Part shown: positions 61,540 to 64,000 of the stretch, piece after piece | Layout of the letters: the number at the start of each line of letters is the position of its first letter | How positions within the stretch are numbered: the stretch's first letter is position 1 | Source: CAZVGZ01 sp964627605 | GTDB taxonomy: Bacteria > Latescibacterota > MWCZ01 > CAZVGZ01 | Direction of reading: 5' to 3' | DNA: 64,000 nt | Assembly (NCBI GenBank): GCA_964627605.1 | Contig: CAZVGZ010000003.1 | Coordinates: 1-64,000 of the forward strand | The notes under the pieces: model-generated | Databases searched by the model: none | The model's input: only the letters and a program-made list of their open reading frames with translations | What the model was told of the DNA's origin: nothing | Position numbers and translations under genes: made by a program

Positions 61540-62083
61540 GTTTCGCCATGGTTCCGCCACCGATGGCTGGTGCCACACTGCCAGAAGATATTTTGGGCTC
61601 GTTACTTCCCTTCCCACTAGTATTTGTGTACATTTTTGGTCAGAGACATGTGGAAGGGCGGTGCCGGTTGGATTTCGCGCGCCATATGGCGGTGGGTTAA
61701 TTGGGTGATAGATTCTTGTTACGAGCTGGTTGATCGCATACTAGGGGGTCTGAAAGGGGTATGAGCGATGGGATGTTGGACGCGGTGGTCTGCGGTGATC
61801 GCAGCCCTGTTGGGTGTGGTTGCCGTGATGATGACACTGCTGTTTCCGCGCCGACGGTCGTCTGAATCATCTTCAGTTGAAATCGGCACGGAGATGTTTA
61901 TCTAGCTTGGTGACACTTTTCGCCGTAGTTGCGCGAAAGGCCTTTGGGGGCTGCTGTCCCCAAAATCTGCTGGCTGTCTAGTCTTTCCTAAGTACTTGAA
62001 AATAAACCTGATTAATTAACCTGTCTTCGCCCAATTCCCATCGGTTTATTCCTCCTAAACTGCCCTGCTGTGCACTAATATTA
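61540..62083. other. Gap containing one small membrane protein
   Basis: Apart from the 45-residue ORF at 61768-61905 this stretch holds a TTTGGGG/CCCCAAA hairpin at 61952-61973 and an AT-rich segment around 61990-62030. A nine-codon minus-strand ORF (ATG 62041) has a perfect AGGAGG site but nothing downstream. No other gene seen. Confidence 0.35.
61768..61905 (+). CDS. Small single-span membrane protein (45 residues)
   Basis: ATG 61768 has AAAGGGG eight bases upstream. The product has one hydrophobic helix (WSAVIAALLGVVAVMMTLLF) followed by PRRR, a positive-inside flank, and a short polar tail rich in Ser. No family is recognised; similar tiny proteins often accompany transporters or sensors. 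The nearest neighbours are the AgmX-like gene (upstream) and a hairpin at 61952 downstream, so it seems monocistronic. Confidence 0.5.
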   Translation: MGCWTRWSAVIAALLGVVAVMMTLLFPRRRSSESSSVEIGTEMFI

Positions 62084-63319
62084 TCATGCCCTGTCGATCA
62101 ACAGCGGGTGTCCTGGGACTGATGTAGGTCCGCAGACGCAGGCGTAGTTCCCAGGGGTCATTCCGCAGGACGGCCCGAGGTCACGCCACATGTCGGTGGT
62201 CTCCATGCAGAGGGAGATCGGCTGCATTGGACGCGTTTTTTTGACTTCCCCGATAACGTGGCTAAGCATCTTCTGCCTAAGTTGATGGCTGAAGAGATGT
62301 TTGCCGTTCGTACGCGAACCTTCGGATATCTTCTTCTCTATCGCGGTTGACGCTCCCGGCTCAAATAGCGACAGGTCCAGCGCGTCCTTCATCTGGTGAG
62401 GATGCATCCAGCCGACGACATCCACTGAGATCACATCTGGTGTTACGTTCGACAGAAGCCGCTGGACCAGATCGGCGTACTCGTCTCTCCAGTTGACAAC
62501 AGGGGTCATTGGAGAGATGCGCACCCTCACCCTATAGCCAGCCTCCTGACACCTCACCATCGCCGTTATCCTGGCATCGAGAGACGGCGTGCCCTTTTCG
62601 ATCTGGTCTGCGACCGTGTCACAGTTAAGCGACCAGCTTATGAGGGTATGGCCTCTGTGGTCTAGGTCTCGGAGGTGCTCGACATTGTCAGATTTGGTGT
62701 AGAGAAGAAGGAACCTCTCCTCCCAGTCGGCAAACGTCTCTACCATGATCTGTGAGGCTCCATATTCAGGCTCCAGAGCTATGGTGTCGGTCTGATTGTC
62801 GAATTTGCACAGGTTCTGATGAGGGACGCTTTCACCGACTTTTCTTAGGCGTCTAGCAAGCTCTTCCAGATCAAGCAGGATCGTGAAATATGGCGGAACG
62901 TGGCAGTAGTCGCATTGATGAAGGCAGCCGTACGCACAGTGGATCTCCCAGGCGGATTGGCAGACACAGCTCTGCTCGCGGGCGAAGACTGTATGGTCGC
63001 GGAACGTCCAGGGCTGGGGGCCGAACTGTGGACGCGCAGTGAGAGGTTGCGACTCAAAACTGGATGATGTTTGGTTTTCAGACCACTGGAAAACGTCAAA
63101 TATCAGTGTCGGTGGGCCGGGCATTTTGTGTTGGCCGGTACGTCGTGGTGCGTCGGCCCAACTGCGTTCGGATGCCAGCTCAGCGAGCCCTCGGTCGTTG
63201 GTCACTGTAACATGATGGGTGTCTATCTTGGTCAGCATCAAGTCAAGGCGCGACAGAGCCAGCGGGTCGCTGTAAACCCGATCCATCACGATCACTTCGT
63301 CAGTGGCGAGAGGGGTCAT
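62084..63319 (-). CDS. Spore-photoproduct-lyase-like radical SAM protein
   Basis: 411 residues. The radical SAM cluster motif is CLHQCDYC (CxxxCxxC), preceded by a family-typical CAYG. The partial barrel shows MVETFADWEERFLLLYTK and VRVRISPMTPVVNWRDEY, matching SplB-type proteins. In Bacillus SplB repairs UV-induced spore photoproducts, but non-spore-forming bacteria carry related proteins with unknown targets. The C-terminal Cys residues lie in YACVCGPTS. It starts six bases after the UroD-family gene with no strong ribosome site and is probably co-transcribed. Confidence 0.82.
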   Translation of the reverse strand: MTPLATDEVIVMDRVYSDPLALSRLDLMLTKIDTHHVTVTNDRGLAELASERSWADAPRRTGQHKMPGPPTLIFDVFQWSENQTSSSFESQPLTARPQFGPQPWTFRDHTVFAREQSCVCQSAWEIHCAYGCLHQCDYCHVPPYFTILLDLEELARRLRKVGESVPHQNLCKFDNQTDTIALEPEYGASQIMVETFADWEERFLLLYTKSDNVEHLRDLDHRGHTLISWSLNCDTVADQIEKGTPSLDARITAMVRCQEAGYRVRVRISPMTPVVNWRDEYADLVQRLLSNVTPDVISVDVVGWMHPHQMKDALDLSLFEPGASTAIEKKISEGSRTNGKHLFSHQLRQKMLSHVIGEVKKTRPMQPISLCMETTDMWRDLGPSCGMTPGNYACVCGPTSVPGHPLLIDRA

Positions 63320-63325
63320 TTTGTG

Positions 63326-64000
63326 TCAGACCGCCATTTCTGTGATCTGCTCGGCCAACGGAAAGTCGCCTTCCTTGGCGAATACCTCGCACATGGCATC
63401 GACCTTTGCCATGTCGTGCTGCACAGCTTTTGGCGAAGCGTACCAGTGCCCTATGAACCCGCCACCATACCTGCCGAAATTCCACATAAGCTTTCTGGCG
63501 TAGTCTCTTACGTCGTCAATGGTTCCATAGACCATCACAGTCTGTATGTCCACAGGACACCAGAACGCTATCCGTCCGCCGAACCGCTCTGAGAGAAGTT
63601 CCAGCCCCATGTTCTCCTGTTGGTCTAACTGTATAACATCCAGCCCCACTTCAATCAGGTCGTCCAGAATCTCCACTATGTGCCCGCAGGAGTGCATAAA
63701 CACCAACATTCCGTGATCTTGGGCGCGTCCGAAAAGGGCGGCGTATCGCTCCTTGAAAAGGCTCCTCCATGTAGAAGGGTTTATCATCAGCCGATCTTGC
63801 AGCCCCCAATCTTCGCAGGAGATGATCCCATCGACGCCTATTTCGCCCATGAAGTCGATCACTTCAAGGTTCTGCTCGACAATCGCGCCAAGCAGATTGG
63901 CTGTTTCGTTGGTATAGGCGCACAGGTCGGCGAGCGCGTCTTCGATACCGCGCATCCGATTCACCCGCTCCCACAGGTATTGCGGAAGAGATGTCATCAG
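63326..64000 (-). CDS. UroD-family protein, C-terminal part (runs off the window)
   Basis: At least 224 residues; the start lies beyond 64000, since the frame is open to the edge and the family is about 350. Barrel strands include IGVDGIISCEDWG, MLVFMHSCGHIVEIL and RIAFWCPVDIQTVMVYG. The HxCG motif followed by a Cys about 42 residues later resembles the zinc site (HxC...C) of corrinoid/CoM-type methyltransferases (MtaA, CmuA) rather than uroporphyrinogen decarboxylase HemE. Function is therefore more likely methyl transfer, but this is inferred. Coupled with the SplB-like gene. Confidence 0.75.
   Translation of the reverse strand: MMTSLPQYLWERVNRMRGIEDALADLCAYTNETANLLGAIVEQNLEVIDFMGEIGVDGIISCEDWGLQDRLMINPSTWRSLFKERYAALFGRAQDHGMLVFMHSCGHIVEILDDLIEVGLDVIQLDQQENMGLELLSERFGGRIAFWCPVDIQTVMVYGTIDDVRDYARKLMWNFGRYGGGFIGHWYASPKAVQHDMAKVDAMCEVFAKEGDFPLAEQITEMAV

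Noticed and set aside
62016..62041. Nine-codon minus-strand ORF with perfect AGGAGG site
   Set aside because: No downstream gene for it to regulate; could be chance or a trace of a lost leader peptide.
1..64000. CRISPR arrays, insertion sequences, integrases or prophage genes
   Set aside because: None seen: no regularly spaced repeats, no transposase motifs, no phage structural genes; tRNA genes have no attachment-site duplications nearby.

Overview
The window reads as a chromosomal segment of an uncultured, Gram-negative-type bacterium of roughly 55-60% GC. Periplasmic prolyl isomerases, a TonB-dependent receptor, lipoprotein signal peptides and a carboxy-terminal tail resembling type IX secretion sorting domains point to the FCB superphylum. 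The mix of phytanoyl-CoA dioxygenase-like oxygenases, Gfo/Idh/MocA oxidoreductases, hydroxypyruvate-isomerase-like barrels and a ceramidase-like hydrolase resembles Candidatus Latescibacterota. That placement is inference; no rRNA or other decisive marker lies here. I see no phage, insertion sequence, integrase or CRISPR array.

Layout. 1-12.9 kb is minus-strand housekeeping: FtsE-like ATPase, methyltransferase, S4 protein, three tandem parvulin-type periplasmic chaperones, mfd, then a tightly overlapping ruvC-ruvA-HAD-(decayed glycosyltransferase)-ruvB operon. 13.4-23.8 kb is a plus-strand carbohydrate block: ribokinase, glycosidase-like protein, Gfo/Idh, two tandem glycerophosphodiesterases, a sugar nucleotidyltransferase, an amidohydrolase broken by two in-frame stops, a divergent acetate kinase, an FGGY kinase and a small cytochrome c. 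tRNA-Leu and tRNA-Asp flank parts of it. 24.1-33.8 kb carries tpx, Gfo/Idh, bioB, prephenate dehydratase and a second sugar/surface-polymer block. 33.8-37 kb is gene-poor, with remnants and one large metallophosphoesterase. 37-44 kb holds two phytanoyl-CoA dioxygenase-like genes, an acetyltransferase, a third glycerophosphodiesterase, an MGMT and a PpiD-like chaperone. 44.1-56.5 kb has galactokinase with a nucleotidyltransferase, a radical SAM protein, a TPR/AIR-synthase-like operon, a C-terminal processing protease, thymidylate kinase, a histidine phosphatase and an aminotransferase.

56.6-61.9 kb is the most coherent specialised system. A promoter and a cobalamin riboswitch precede a TonB-dependent receptor and a secreted beta-propeller with a sorting-type tail, and the operon ends in a perfect hairpin. 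A TonB/AgmX-like protein is transcribed divergently. This looks like a corrinoid uptake locus analogous to BtuB/BtuG of Bacteroides. The window closes with a spore-photoproduct-lyase-like radical SAM protein and a UroD-family protein with an HxC motif, which could be a corrinoid-linked methyltransferase.

A recurring theme is small-scale gene decay inside otherwise compact operons: a glycosyltransferase, an amidohydrolase, an alpha-fucosidase tail, an alanine dehydrogenase start and several unidentified fragments.
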